This document shows, in pieces, positions 51,190 to 62,172 of a stretch of 64,000 nt of DNA. This DNA is from Lota lota (taxonomy: Eukaryota; Chordata; Actinopteri; Gadiformes; Lotidae), in assembly GCA_026745465.1 (NCBI GenBank), contig JACYXH010000129.1:704001-768000 (forward strand), written 5' to 3'. Under the pieces are notes generated by a model. It had not been told where the DNA came from and did no database searches. It saw nothing but the letters and a program-made list of their open reading frames with translations. Position 1 is the first letter of the stretch. Every line of letters starts with the position of its first letter. Both the position numbers and the translations under genes were made by a program.

Positions 51190-51560
51190 ACACAATGCCC
51201 GCAGTTATATGCCTTCCCCTTTCCACAGTGAGCACGCCACAGAGGCACCTGACAATAGCTCCTTTTATGTCGCTGAAGTGCACTAGTCGGCAGAATTAGA
51301 AGCATTTAACAAACCTGACCTGCACAAGAATATGCAAATGGTTTTCTTCAGCAGGCCAAAGATTTAGGTATCCCAGATCCCAAATCTGGTCTGTTGCGCT
51401 ATTCCTGCAGAGGCGCAGATACAATAGCTAACAGTATGTTAAGTCTTCTGTATCAAATTAAGATTGTTATCCATTTGTTAATTAAACAGTGTAAACTAGT
51501 AAAAGGCAACGTGGCAGTTAATTAAACCCACGTTACTGGCAATATTCAGCTTCCGACAAA
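51190..51560. promoter_or_regulatory. Candidate conserved noncoding element
   Basis: Complex, repeat-free sequence with an octamer site (ATGCAAAT near 51332) and paired TTAATTAAAC motifs (about 51478 and 51517), typical of homeodomain/POU-bound enhancers. Composition alone suggests this; cross-species alignment is needed to support it. Confidence 0.25.
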
Positions 51561-52203
51561 CTTATTTACTTAATCATACCCGGCTGTTGCAAATCTGAAT
51601 TGGACACTTATTTAATTTCACCTTTATTATTTTTTGTTGTTGTATGCAGGGTTGTAGTGGGCATTGGACGCGGGGTAATGGCATTCCCCCACTTCTTCGA
51701 GCATGACTTTATTTCATTTTTTTTCATAATTTTTTTCATATAATTTAAATATTAAAACGACGTTATTGCCAATGGTAAAAACAAGTGCACACATCAAGCA
51801 AACCTCTCCAATAGGGTCTTCTTTGTCATAAAAAAGGCCAATTTCGCCTCAAGTTTTTTTGAACCATCGTCATCACACTGACACTCTACCAGCCCACGTA
51901 CGCGGTCAAATACATTTGAAAACCAACAGCAGCTCGTCCTCGCTCCTCGATACAGTAAACCAATGCAAGTTATAAGTTGAATAATAAGCAATGGCAATTA
52001 TGTGATGCCCCCTCCGACTTGGAGCTACTCCGGCCTGTAATTAGCTACACATACTTGACGTGCGTTTGATGTGAATTAGTTTGCGGATCCTGTGTTTCTG
52101 CTATTGTTACAAATTGGCATGATGCCCACATTATGAATGTTGTTGATAATGTTAGTTTTTGTAATACAGTAGCTAAAGTAAGCAAGTAGTTTACTTTTGT
52201 GTT
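51561..52203. other. AT-rich unique noncoding DNA
   Basis: T-rich stretch at 51716-51745. No gene recognised. Confidence 0.45.
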
Positions 52204-52231
52204 TGTGTGCGTGTGTGTGTGTGTGCCGTGC

Positions 52232-52284
<53 letters not shown>
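52204..52284. repeat. (TG)n microsatellite with CGTGCG insert
   Basis: Two TG blocks separated by CCGTGCGTGCG. Confidence 0.95.
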
Positions 52285-52285
<1 letters not shown>

Positions 52286-52736
52286 ACGTGGCATTCATTG
52301 TGATGACGTCTTTAAAATAACTAAACAAATCCTCAAAACACCACTGGTTGTAAGGGAATCTTTATACACAACACATCTCGTGTCATACCAAACACACACA
52401 CACACACACACAAACTGTTCGACCAAACACACACACATACACATGCTGGCTAACCACACACATCCATGCTAACACATTTAGTGTCACTATGTCAATCTCT
52501 TTCTTTATTCTTTACTTTCTTTCGTTACCCTTTCGATACACTTAGTGGTTTGATATACTTTCTATCTTTCCCTTTCTCTCTCTATCTCCCTACATAATAC
52601 AACCCCATAGGAGTCCTAAACCTCTGTCCATTATACTGTCCATTCATCTCCTTCTCTTCACTGCACCACGGTTGGCCTTCTCTCTCTCTGTCCCGTGTAT
52701 GTGTGTATGTGCATGTGTGCATGCGTGTTTGTGTGT

Positions 52737-52772
<36 letters not shown>

Positions 52773-53279
52773 ATTTGTGTGTGCTTGGGTGTGTGAGCAC
52801 ATGTGTGTGAAGCGGGCTGCTCCAGCAGGCTGCGTGGCCAGCAGTGATAGCAGTGACCCTCTATCTATCCCAGGGAACGCATTCATCGCCAATAAAGCCC
52901 TCCAGTAGAGCGCAGATAAACCAGGCCCTGCCGGCCGGAGCTGGAACCTGGGGCAGCGGGGTGGAGATGTGGGGCACCGTTGAAAGCCACAGAGATGCTC
53001 CAAGAGAAAGAAGTCTTTGTGAGAATATTTAAGAAGAAATAAAAATGAGAGAAAGATTATTTTGTGTTCTGGGGCATATCATGTTGAAATAGATTTTCTT
53101 TGGGATTGGATAGTCTTTTTTCTTTTTTCTAGAGATGATGAATTAATGTCCACATTCAGGTTTTGTGGTGCTGATGTAACTTAGATAAAAAAAAATAACA
53201 ACCTGGAAGGACCTACTTCAACTGCTTCTTATTTCTCAAATGCACCTTTCTTTTTTCTTCAACCATTTGTGTAGCATTG
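52285..53279. other. Noncoding DNA with minor CA/TG blocks
   Basis: CA at 52391-52411, imperfect TG at 52697-52768. Otherwise unique with no recognised gene. Confidence 0.45.
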
Positions 53280-53570
53280 AAATGCAATATGTTCATTTTG
53301 CTGCAGGCCACAAAAGCAGCCCAAAGGAATTTACGAGTCAATTTCCTGAAGTGGAATCTAATAAGACTGAATATCTCTGTGAAGAGACTGGAAACACTAC
53401 TGGTTCTTCAGAAGACCTCGCGATGAGGGACTGTAGCCCCAGCACGGAGGCGCTTCCTGTGAGAAACAAAACACAAGCATCCTGTTCCTCATTTAACTGA
53501 ATGTATTTTTATTGTAAAGCTATAAGGAATAATTACAAGATATTATTGATTTGCTCAGCAAAAATAAAAT
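53280..53570 (+). other. Possible terminal exon of an unknown transcript
   Basis: A pyrimidine-leaning TTTTGCTGCAG (ending about 53306) could be a splice acceptor. An open frame then runs for about 64 codons to TGA at 53498-53500, and AATAAA follows near 53563. The predicted peptide is Ser/Glu/Thr-rich with no domain I recognise. This arrangement can occur by chance in AT-rich DNA, so a long noncoding RNA exon, a fast-evolving gene or nothing at all are all possible. Confidence 0.15.
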
Positions 53571-55582
53571 AACCACTTTTTTTTTCTTCATTAGTTCAAA
53601 CATGCGGATTCTGATCAGAGAAAAGAAGGTGGGAAGGAACAAAAACGAATGAGTCACTTTTCCTGAAAACAAACACTGTTGCACATTGAACTCAGAGAGA
53701 ATGACAATGAAGGGAGAGCGAGGGAGAGGAAGGCGATCAAGCAGCTGGAAAACACACCAGGAAACAGGCGACTAGACGTCTGTCACAGTCTGAGTCATAC
53801 TTAACGACCTACTCCATACGATACCCTACCATTGCAGTTGGACATCCCCATATAGATATATAGATATGTTCTCGTAATTTTTTTCCACACGTTTTTTGTT
53901 TTTATTTGTTAAAAAGCTACACTTGCATGTACATAAAACTGTACAAAGGACAAGCTGTCACTCGCAATGTTTCTATTTAAATATAGTATAAATATAACCC
54001 ACTGACATTTAGGCTGCAAACGTTAAACTTCAGGTAAAGACACTAGGTATTGGGCAGCTGTGTCGTGCTGTTTTTTTCTTCCTTGGATCTCGTGTCTCAT
54101 CTGAAATATATTTGAGACCTTGGTAGGACCTCTGCCCCATCCTTTTATGATTTTTTTTTCGGGTGGGGGATCTAGCAGTTCTAGCCATGGACCACAACAA
54201 GCAGCTTACGTTTCCCAATGCACCATTTTATACTTTTACAGATCCCTATGTTGCGAGATGCAAGATCGCTTCCTGGTTTGGGATTGGCTGAAACCTGATT
54301 GGATAGACTGAAATGAAAAAGAAAACATACACAACAGCCTGCCTGGTCTGAACAACGACACATCATTTACAAAGCCAGAAAACCTTGGTGTCCACGGTGA
54401 AGTGTACACCGTTTGGGAACACTCACATCTCTACTGCAGTGTTGATTCAATAACATTGAGAAAGCAACTGTGACAACAACAAAAATGTATATAGTTATAA
54501 AAAAGTTGTATTTATCTTGTCATGCTCAATTGAATCCCACTTTTAAAACAGAAACCAGCCTCTTTTCATATAATACAAAAAAAAACTCAAGGCATCTGAC
54601 CATCAGCCGTTATGATGGCGGGTTGTGATCACTGGAGATTTGAGAACTCTTCTTCTCACCACCGCTTGATTTCTATCTCAATACTTCCATGTTGATACTT
54701 GATGGCGATGAGGTAGCTAGCTTAGGTAGCTAGCTGATAGAGAACACATTTGTAACAGTGTTTTCACTATGCGTGTCTTTTCTGTGTTTGGAGCTAGCGA
54801 GCTAACGTCTGTACCAACTTGCCGCTGTTTTGGTTGATTTTCTTACTCCAAAAGTAAAAAAAAAAGATTAGAGAACGGGTGCGACTGGAGAGACTTCTCC
54901 AATGGTTGTTTCCCATGATGCCTTGCTGCTCCACCCTCAGATCTTAAACCGAAACCAGACCATGAGGGTTTTGAATGTTTGAATGTGGAACCTTTCGAAC
55001 CCAATGCATCATGGGAATTGCCAGTAGAGACATCACGTAGTCTAGTTTCACCCATATTCAGAAGGCAGACAAGGTGTAGTGCCACCATCGGATCAGTCAG
55101 TTGGATCCAGGTAAACCACCCCGGGACCAGATCCAGCCCAACCACCTCGGGCCGGGCAAGAGGAACATGGTACAGTGAACTCTATAATGGATCTGATCAC
55201 AGGCATTCAAACTCTCCATTCACCCCATTGTCATGTTCACCCATGACTGGAGCCACATGGATTTCAGTGCAGAAAGTTTTTATTTGTATCAATTTTTATA
55301 TATTCATGAGTAAGCCTTCACTCATTATATGTACAGCTGTGCAGGAATGCTTTTTTGTGTTTGTGTTTGATTGAATGCTTATTTTTTCGTCGTTCAAATG
55401 TTCCAAAGAAAGGAGAGCTCGGGCTAAGGGACGTGAAGACAGAAAGGTAGCCCTGGAGAAAGTGCTTGTTGTTGGACCTTCTGTGCTCAACGTCTGGCTT
55501 GTCAGCTCCGGCATCACATCCAGGACCCCCCACCCCACTCTACCTCTCCCTGCACCTCCCACTCACCTAACACCCACCCAAT
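53571..55582. other. AT-rich noncoding DNA
   Basis: Holds an inverted motif pair at 54911-55017 (listed separately), and AGCTAGC-type short repeats near 54714-54733. No gene supported. Confidence 0.45.
54911..55017. other. Inverted pair of CCCATGATGC motifs
   Basis: TCCCATGATGCCTTG (54911-54925) and CAATGCATCATGGGAA (55002-55017) are inverted near-copies about 75 bp apart. The same motif pair occurs at 39374-39536 and single copies at 25391 and 51121. The motif resembles the ZNF143/THAP11 type site (ACTACAATTCCCA..ATGC), from memory. Confidence 0.45.

Positions 55583-55623
<41 letters not shown>
55583..55623. repeat. Poly-G tract, 41 bp
   Basis: Uninterrupted G run. Confidence 0.95.
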
Positions 55624-55624
<1 letters not shown>

Positions 55625-56032
55625 TAGTTTGCAGATCCAACTCACAGAGAAAAGACCAGCAAAATTCTAGAAATTCAGCGAAAAATAAAAGTTAGGCGCC
55701 TCAGGGCAAAGAAGGGGTTTCAGTTCTTTCTTTCTAGCTCTTTCTCCTTCGTCTCGTACACCCAAGCGCACACTCGCATACACAAACAAGCACATAACAC
55801 ACCTGCACACACTGTGCGTGTGTACAGCCCGTACACGTACATGCATGCTTATTTATAAGATTACGCGCACACAGTGATGCAAGCACACTCACACATGGAT
55901 ACACAAACGCGCACACACTCGCGCGTGAACCCAACCGTCCTCAATGTCTGTCAGTGTGTGTTTGACAGCTGCTCTCTGGGGGCCACAGCGCAGGTTGGCC
56001 CCGAGAGAGGCTGGAAGAAGCTGTCAGAGGAT
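55624..56032. other. Noncoding DNA, CA-rich imperfect
   Basis: Scattered ACACGCACAC-type pieces from about 55760 to 55925. No gene recognised. Confidence 0.45.
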
Positions 56033-56041
56033 CCCCCCCCC

Positions 56042-56072
<31 letters not shown>

Positions 56073-56077
56073 ACACT
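56033..56077. repeat. Poly-C (26 bp) fused to (CA)n
   Basis: A C homopolymer passes directly into CA, with further CA blocks to about 56250. Confidence 0.95.
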
Positions 56078-56249
56078 TATATACAGATACACACAGACTC
56101 ACACACACACACTTTTACAGACACACACTTATGTAAAGATATACAGACATACACACCCACTCACATATTCAGACGTGCAAATGTACCCACACACACACAC
56201 ACACACACACACAAAAACTCACAAATGCACGCACACACCCGCGGACGCA

Positions 56250-56575
56250 CACACAAACGCATGCATGCGAGCATACACAACTCAACAGAAGCACCCACCA
56301 ACCATCTAAAGGGACACAAACACAAGCAAAGGAACCCCCCCACTGTTCCCTGGAGGTTACAATAAAACAAATCACTGGGTATTTCCCAGGTCAGGGGTCA
56401 AAGATTAAACCTTTGTTTGTGGTTATGTGTGTTTGAGTGTGTGGGGCGAGGGGTTAATTGCTGTGACTGAACCTGCACAATAACTGACCCCCGACTCCTC
56501 TAACACCAGCTAGGATCACCCAAGTCAACTGTGTGAGAGAGTAGTGTATGTGTGTGTGTATGTATATATATACTG

Positions 56576-56615
<40 letters not shown>

Positions 56616-56729
56616 GAGGTCATGTTATGAGGAGGTGGCCAGGTCGTCAGGAGCAGGAGGAAACAAAAGAGACATGTTGGCTTTGAAAATAGGAGGAGGA
56701 GGTGTGGTTTGGAGAGCTGTGAATCACCA

Positions 56730-56768
<39 letters not shown>

Positions 56769-56832
56769 CCCACACACCAATGTATATATAGTCAACACAA
56801 TTTGTGGATCTCTGAATCAGCAGACACAGTGT

Positions 56833-56835
<3 letters not shown>
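56250..56835. other. Noncoding DNA with TA/TG compound repeat
   Basis: TG, then a TATATA palindromic stretch at 56563-56590, then TG to 56614. CA at 56733-56766. No gene recognised. Confidence 0.55.

Positions 56836-56914
<79 letters not shown>
56836..56914. repeat. (TG)n microsatellite
   Basis: About 79 bp of perfect TG. A short TG stretch recurs at 57019-57041. Confidence 0.97.
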
Positions 56915-56916
<2 letters not shown>

Positions 56917-57056
56917 ACCTGCACTGCAAGTGCAGATGCACTTGTGATTTGCCTCCCGTTGGGCCCTGCGATGCTAAATGATGTGTTGAACGATGTGTTG
57001 ATTGATCTGCGATGTGAACTGTGTGTGTGTGTGTGTGTGTGAATATATAGACAAGG

Positions 57057-57240
57057 GCACCAGGATAGTCTTGTGGTGAGGGAATTTGTTAGGTCCCGGG
57101 TTCGATCCCCATAGTCTGCCAGCCTACCTTGGGGCATCCTTTGGACTAGATGCCTTAACCGCTAATGAATAACATGTATCTGAATACATTCCCTGTAACC
57201 TGCTCTCTCTTAACAGGAGTAGTAAATAAATAGCACTGTA
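57057..57240 (+). repeat. tRNA-derived SINE
   Basis: An A-box-like TAGTCTTGTGG (57066-57076) is followed at tRNA-like spacing by a perfect B box GGTTCGATCCC (57099-57109). Downstream, GACTAGATGCCTTAACCGCTA matches the fish-SINE layout and the piece at 33885-34005. The body ends near TAGTAAATAAATAGC. It lies just beyond, or near the end of, the inferred pcdh10 3' UTR. Confidence 0.6.
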
Positions 57241-57485
57241 TACGTCATATGTGTCTATCATGAATAAAACACAACCTCAGTGATGATTAACAGTCCCTGG
57301 GGTTGACTCAGTGACCCCAGGAACCCAGCAGGGTGCGATCCAGGGTGTCGTTTGATATCGGGGATGGACCTGACTGGGAGAGGAGTGTGATTCAGTGGGC
57401 GTCGTGGGGTGTGAACTGGTGACGACATCACTGTTGCAGAATACAGCGAGGGCTATGGGTGGTCTTGTTGTGCTCTTACCTTTTG
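57241..57485. other. Unique noncoding DNA
   Basis: No feature recognised. Confidence 0.45.
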
Positions 57486-57754
57486 TTTATTCGTTTTTTT
57501 TACTTTGGGCTCTTCAATGTTCACTCTGATTAGCAACGACCTGAGGTAACCTTTAGCAATTTAAATTCCCCTCTGCTCATCTCTCCACATATGGTGGCTG
57601 GGCCCGAGCGATGGTGAAACTCCTCAACTGGCTGTCAGCAACAATTAGCATGAGATCCACACTGGCTGCTTCTGATTGCCGGGAATTATCTGCTAACTCT
57701 TTGAGCCTCCAGGTGCAATTAGAGCTTTGTGGCATGTGTGTTACGCCGGGGGGA

Positions 57755-57755
<1 letters not shown>

Positions 57756-57815
<60 letters not shown>
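57756..57815. repeat. (TG)n microsatellite
   Basis: About 60 bp of TG. Confidence 0.97.
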
Positions 57816-57818
<3 letters not shown>

Positions 57819-58299
57819 CGGATAGAGTTGACCAATGTCTGTACAGGTGTGATTCCTCATCTATCTGAGAGGAATGACTACAGCGCCATAGCAATGCAGC
57901 CTCCAATGGCTACCCCTAGTAAACTAAGCTAAGCTATGCTAGCACCCGCTAGGCGGCCGCGGTGCCTAACAGCGAGTGTGTGAGAGCGAGCTTCATCTAT
58001 AGTGTGAAGAGAAGAGTGAGCGAGATGAGGTGAATGGCAAAGCAGTCTATAGAAGGGGGGCAGGGGGGGGAGGGCTACTAGACCTAGATGCTAGATTCAA
58101 ACCCCCCCTCCCCCCGCCAACCACATGGGGAACCAAGAACACAGCTTACAACAGCAACATTCAGTGGATCCAACACAGTGCACTAAACTACGGCAACGCA
58201 GGTCTAAAGTTTTCATTCTTTTTTTCTTCTTTTTTTATATCATGTGTGGGTGAGTCCATCTTTTATCCACGGTCAACCGTAGTGTGAGGAGATTGCGAG

Positions 58300-58332
58300 A
58301 AATAATAATGATAATAATAATAATAATAATAC
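58300..58332. repeat. (AAT)n trinucleotide
   Basis: AATAATAATGATAATAATAAT-type repeat of about 30 bp. Confidence 0.85.
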
Positions 58333-58429
58333 TATTTATAACAATCATAACAAGGTCAACACCATTGTGAACACCGATGTGAACCCACGTTGTGACAACA
58401 GTTCCTCGTGATGTCGCGGAGCCAGATCT

Positions 58430-58479
58430 CCCCCCCCGCCCCCCCGCCCCCCCCCACCTTCCCCCCCCCCCCCCCCCCC
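58430..58479. repeat. Interrupted poly-C tract
   Basis: C runs broken by G and ACCTT, about 50 bp. It generates a Pro-rich pseudo-frame. Confidence 0.93.
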
Positions 58480-58584
58480 AAGACTTTCAAATCAATCCAT
58501 CCAACAAAGGCCGTGGCCGTGACAGCCACCGTCTGCACCACAGCGAAACTGAGTGGGAGAGAGAGAAAGAGAGAGACCGCGAAT

Positions 58585-58690
58585 GGCGGTGGCGGTGGGG
58601 GTGGGGGTGGCGGTGGCGGTGGCGGTGGGGGTGGCGGTGGCGGTGGGGGTGGCGGTGGGGGTGGGGGTGGGGGTGGGGGCGGTTGGTTGT
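58585..58690. repeat. (GGTGGC/GGTGGG)n hexanucleotide block
   Basis: About 105 bp of GGCGGT and GGGGGT units on the plus strand, with every third position variable. Regularly spaced G runs give strong quadruplex potential on this strand; the pcdh10 transcript would carry the C-rich complement. Confidence 0.9.
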
Positions 58691-58741
58691 GGAGGTTGCA
58701 TTCTGTCACTGTTTGTTGTATTTACAGCTCTGTACAATAAT

Positions 58742-58759
58742 ACCCCCCCCCCCCCCCCC
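58742..58759. repeat. Poly-C tract, 18 bp
   Basis: C run followed by an A-rich stretch. A G run lies about 90 bp to the right (58847-58864). Confidence 0.93.
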
Positions 58760-59458
58760 AAAAAGAAAAGAAAAAAAAACACGCGAAACAGAAAGACATA
58801 ACAAGAGGAGTGTGGTGGGGGTATGGGGGGTGGGTGGGGCGGGTTGGGGGGGGGGGGGGGGGGGAGAGAACACCTTGAGCTGCCAACGCAAGACGTCGCC
58901 AACAGCAGTGTCTGCCAGTGTGTCTGTCGTTCAGAAGACACAGGATTTCGACGAGAAACCGTAGACTCGCGTCTCGCTGTTATTGACACAACTCTTGCGG
59001 TGGCAAAAAAAGAACCCCCACCCAAACAGTTTTACTCCTGGAGGTCTTGCTGTTGACAGTGGAAACGTTGTACGAAACCAAATCAAAGGGACTTGAAAGC
59101 AATGCAATTATAGAACAATACACGGCATACTGTAGGATTTACAAGTGAGAGAAAAAAAAAGGAAAGCTCTTCTGCTTCCGGTAAGCCAAGTATAGTAGTC
59201 TAAAACAAGACGCCAAAATCCAATGTAGTAGTAGTAGCTAAATAGTTTCCCATTAAATTAGCACAATGTTCAAACAATAGCATAATTACATTCTTCCATA
59301 GCGGCTTAACCGCTGTGTGTATTTTTCATCAATCGATTTTAAACGGCTTCTATTTTACATTTGATTGGTTGACTTTGGGGAACTTGTGGTACTTGTGGCA
59401 GGTACTTGTGTGCGTGTGTGTGTGTGTGTGTGGGTGTGTGGGTGTGTTGGGCTGTTTT

Positions 59459-59500
<42 letters not shown>

Positions 59501-59633
59501 GGAGTCGGAGGGAGTGGGGTGGAGGCGGCGCGGTGGATGCAGTTGTAAAAAGGGGGCGTGTTTAGTGGCGCTCCAACGCTCCAATCAGACGCCACCGCCA
59601 CGAGGCACAGGGAGAAGGCAGGACGGAGAAGCG

Positions 59634-59652
59634 AGGGGGGGGGGGGGGGGGG
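59634..59652. repeat. Poly-G tract within a G-rich 150 bp
   Basis: G run within purine-rich DNA that extends to about 59792, just downstream of the pcdh10 stop codon. Confidence 0.9.
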
Positions 59653-59793
59653 CGAGGGGGAGGGGGCGGAAGGGACAGAGGGATCAGGGGTGGGGCTCGG
59701 ACCAGACCGACCGGGCCTGGATGGGTCAGAAGTAAGGCGGACCAGTGGAGGGAGGGAGGGAGGGGGTGGGGGTAGAGGGGGGGAGGGGGGGTC

Positions 59794-60263
59794 TCACAGG
59801 TAGATCTCCCTCTTGGAGCTATGCCCGGCAGGCGTGGTGGTGGAGGAGTGGTACTCCACCGCCTGGCTCAAGGGGATCTCCTCCATGTCTTTCCCCGAGG
59901 ACTCGCCTCCCCCTGGGTAGGCACTCGTGTAGGGGGTCATGAAGCGCATGCCGGCCACGCCGTTCCCGTGGCTCCCCTCCTCCGCCAGGGGCTTGGGGCT
60001 GCCGTTGGCCAGGGGGTGGGGGTGGTGGTGGTGGTGGTGGTGGGAGGGGTGTGGGTGCTGCTGCTGCTGCTGCTGCTGTTCCTGGCCCTCCATCTCCTGG
60101 TAAGGCACGAAGGTGGAGAGCATGGGGCCGGGGACGGCGGGCTTGGCAGTCTTGCGAGTGGGGGAGGGCTGGCCAGGCATCCAGCAGGAGTCGGAGTGGC
60201 CAAACTCTGTGCACTCCCGGGTGCAGGTGCCCGTCATCGCCACGTCCGGGAGGGGCCTGAGGT
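59794..60263 (-). CDS. pcdh10: Protocadherin-10-like, last coding exon (partial gene)
   Basis: Encodes the last 155 residues of a delta-2 protocadherin, a single-pass cell-adhesion protein with cadherin repeats outside and a signalling tail inside; only the tail end is here. Seen directly: LRPLPDVAMTG, the conserved CTRECTEFGHSDSCWMP block (residues 13-29 of the exon), LSTFVPYQ (48-55), Q7 (62-68), an H/P-rich run with H7 (74-80), EEIPLSQ (127-133) and the C-terminus KREIYL. LSTFVP fits the WIRS pattern (hydrophobic-x-T/S-F-x-x) that binds the WAVE actin-regulatory complex, as known for PCDH10. The exon starts in phase within an Asp (or similar) codon whose first base lies in the preceding exon; TGA stop at 59794-59796. 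The KREIYL end and LSTFVPYQ favour PCDH10 over PCDH17/18/19 (PCDH19 ends REVYL, from memory). The a/b paralogue cannot be told. Earlier exons lie beyond 64000. Confidence 0.85.
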
Positions 60264-60305
60264 CTGGAGAGAAAGAGAGAGGGGGGGGGGGGGGGGGGGG
60301 TGAGC
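60264..60305 (-). promoter_or_regulatory. pcdh10: Splice acceptor with extreme C-rich tract
   Basis: On the minus strand the intron ends CTCTCTTTCTCTCCAG (AG at 60265-60264). This is preceded by about 20 uninterrupted C (60281-60300), with a branch-point-like CTCAC (60300-60304) some 37 bases from the AG. The poly-C microsatellite thus forms part of the polypyrimidine tract, so its length may affect splice-site spacing. Confidence 0.75.
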
Positions 60306-60504
60306 GAGAGAGGGATAAACAAGATGAGAAGAGAGAACAACAACCATCCCTAGAGATTTCATTTGAAATGCATGCAGGTTGAGCCACCTTAACCCCCGAT
60401 GGAGCACAAAAAAAGCCCATACAACATGTACAGTTTATAGGATGGGAAACAATGCCAGGTGGTGGACGCTATCAAAAGCGTAACAATACCGTGAGTGCGT
60501 ACAG

Positions 60505-60600
60505 TCTTCGTTTGGGTGGACCCCCTAGTGGAATCAAACCCTAAACCTTTGCCGTGTAAATGCCTCCCTCTTTTCCAGAAAGGATACCACATTCACTGTA
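60505..60600 (-). repeat. tRNA-derived SINE fragment
   Basis: On the minus strand GGGTTTGATTCC (60530-60541) resembles a B box. The upstream GGCATTTACACGGCAAAGG could be a diverged D-arm region. No tail recognised. Confidence 0.3.
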
Positions 60601-61050
60601 TATGGTATGTTTACTACTAAAAGGAAATGGTGTTGTATCGTGACATATTATCTCTGTCTGTGTTTCTGGGAAATTTCCATTAACTAGTCAGGGATTTGGG
60701 AGCAGGTGGTCTGTAATTAGGTTGTGATGAAGGGACACTGCCAATAAATCACTCTGAGGCAAGTTAAAATAAGCGGGAATACACACAGGTTCTCAGAAAG
60801 CCTACGCTTCTAGGAAATTACCTGGTGCAGCGATTACGATGCAATTAACTACCCTTTGAGAAAGGAGCATAAACCTGTAAATACAAACGAGGTAAGCAAA
60901 CAAAAGCAAGATAAAGAAGAGAATAAAAGGTAAAGTTACTAACCATAATCGTTGAATAATCATGAAACAGTAACTGCTAGCAATTCACACATGAATAAAT
61001 AAAAATATTTTTACTTTATAATTTGTGCTTGATAGTACTCTTTCTCAATG
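60601..61050. other. Intronic unique AT-rich DNA
   Basis: No repeat or gene recognised. Confidence 0.45.
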
Positions 61051-61320
61051 CTTAACGGTAGGGTAGGCAATTTGGAGGAACCAGCCAGAGTTAAGTAAGT
61101 TTGATTTTGAAAGTTTCAAACCAAAATACATCCAATTCATTCGGCCGACTGAAATGATTGGATGGGCCTTATTACAGGCCTGCGACATCCCCAGATAACA
61201 GATTTGTGTCTTTATTTTGTCAGAGCATTTGATTTGTTGATTGCTGTTGGGATGTAAAGAGAATTTCAACAAATATGACCCAAAATGCTTGGAAAAGAAA
61301 TTGACTACCCTATCTTTAAG
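61051..61320. mobile_element. Non-autonomous DNA transposon (MITE), about 270 bp
   Basis: The left end CTTAACGGTAGGGTAGGCAA (61051-61070) and the inverted right end, read as CTTAAAGATAGGGTAGTCAA (61320 backwards), match at 16 of 20 positions. The interior has no transposase. From memory, the AGGGTAGGCAATTT ends and the interior TTTTGTCAGAGCATTTGATTTGTTGATT are common in fish genomes. No clear target-site duplication is visible, so the exact ends could shift by a few bases. The 107-codon minus frame across it is not a gene. Confidence 0.65.

Positions 61321-62172
<852 letters not shown>

Larger units (their letters stand above)
57486..59793 (-). other. pcdh10: Inferred pcdh10 3' untranslated region
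   Basis: A 3' UTR must follow the stop codon at 59794-59796, but its end is not visible. The first canonical AATAAA on the minus strand that I find lies at 57486-57491, about 2.3 kb downstream, so the interval is an upper-level guess; an AGTAAA variant at about 59028 is another option. The interval contains repeats that would be transcribed as C-rich, CA and CCACCG tracts: (TG) at 57756-57815, 59405-59445 and 59461-59497, poly-C at 58430-58479, a GGT/GGC block at 58585-58690, and G runs near 58848 and 59634. Confidence 0.3.

Noticed and set aside
57066-57140. A true tRNA gene at the B-box match
   Set aside because: No acceptor stem pairing is evident and the downstream sequence has a SINE-type body.
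59819-60343. Pro/Arg-rich 174-codon frame overlapping the pcdh10 exon
   Set aside because: It is the wrong frame of the real exon; the protocadherin motifs lie only in the other frame.
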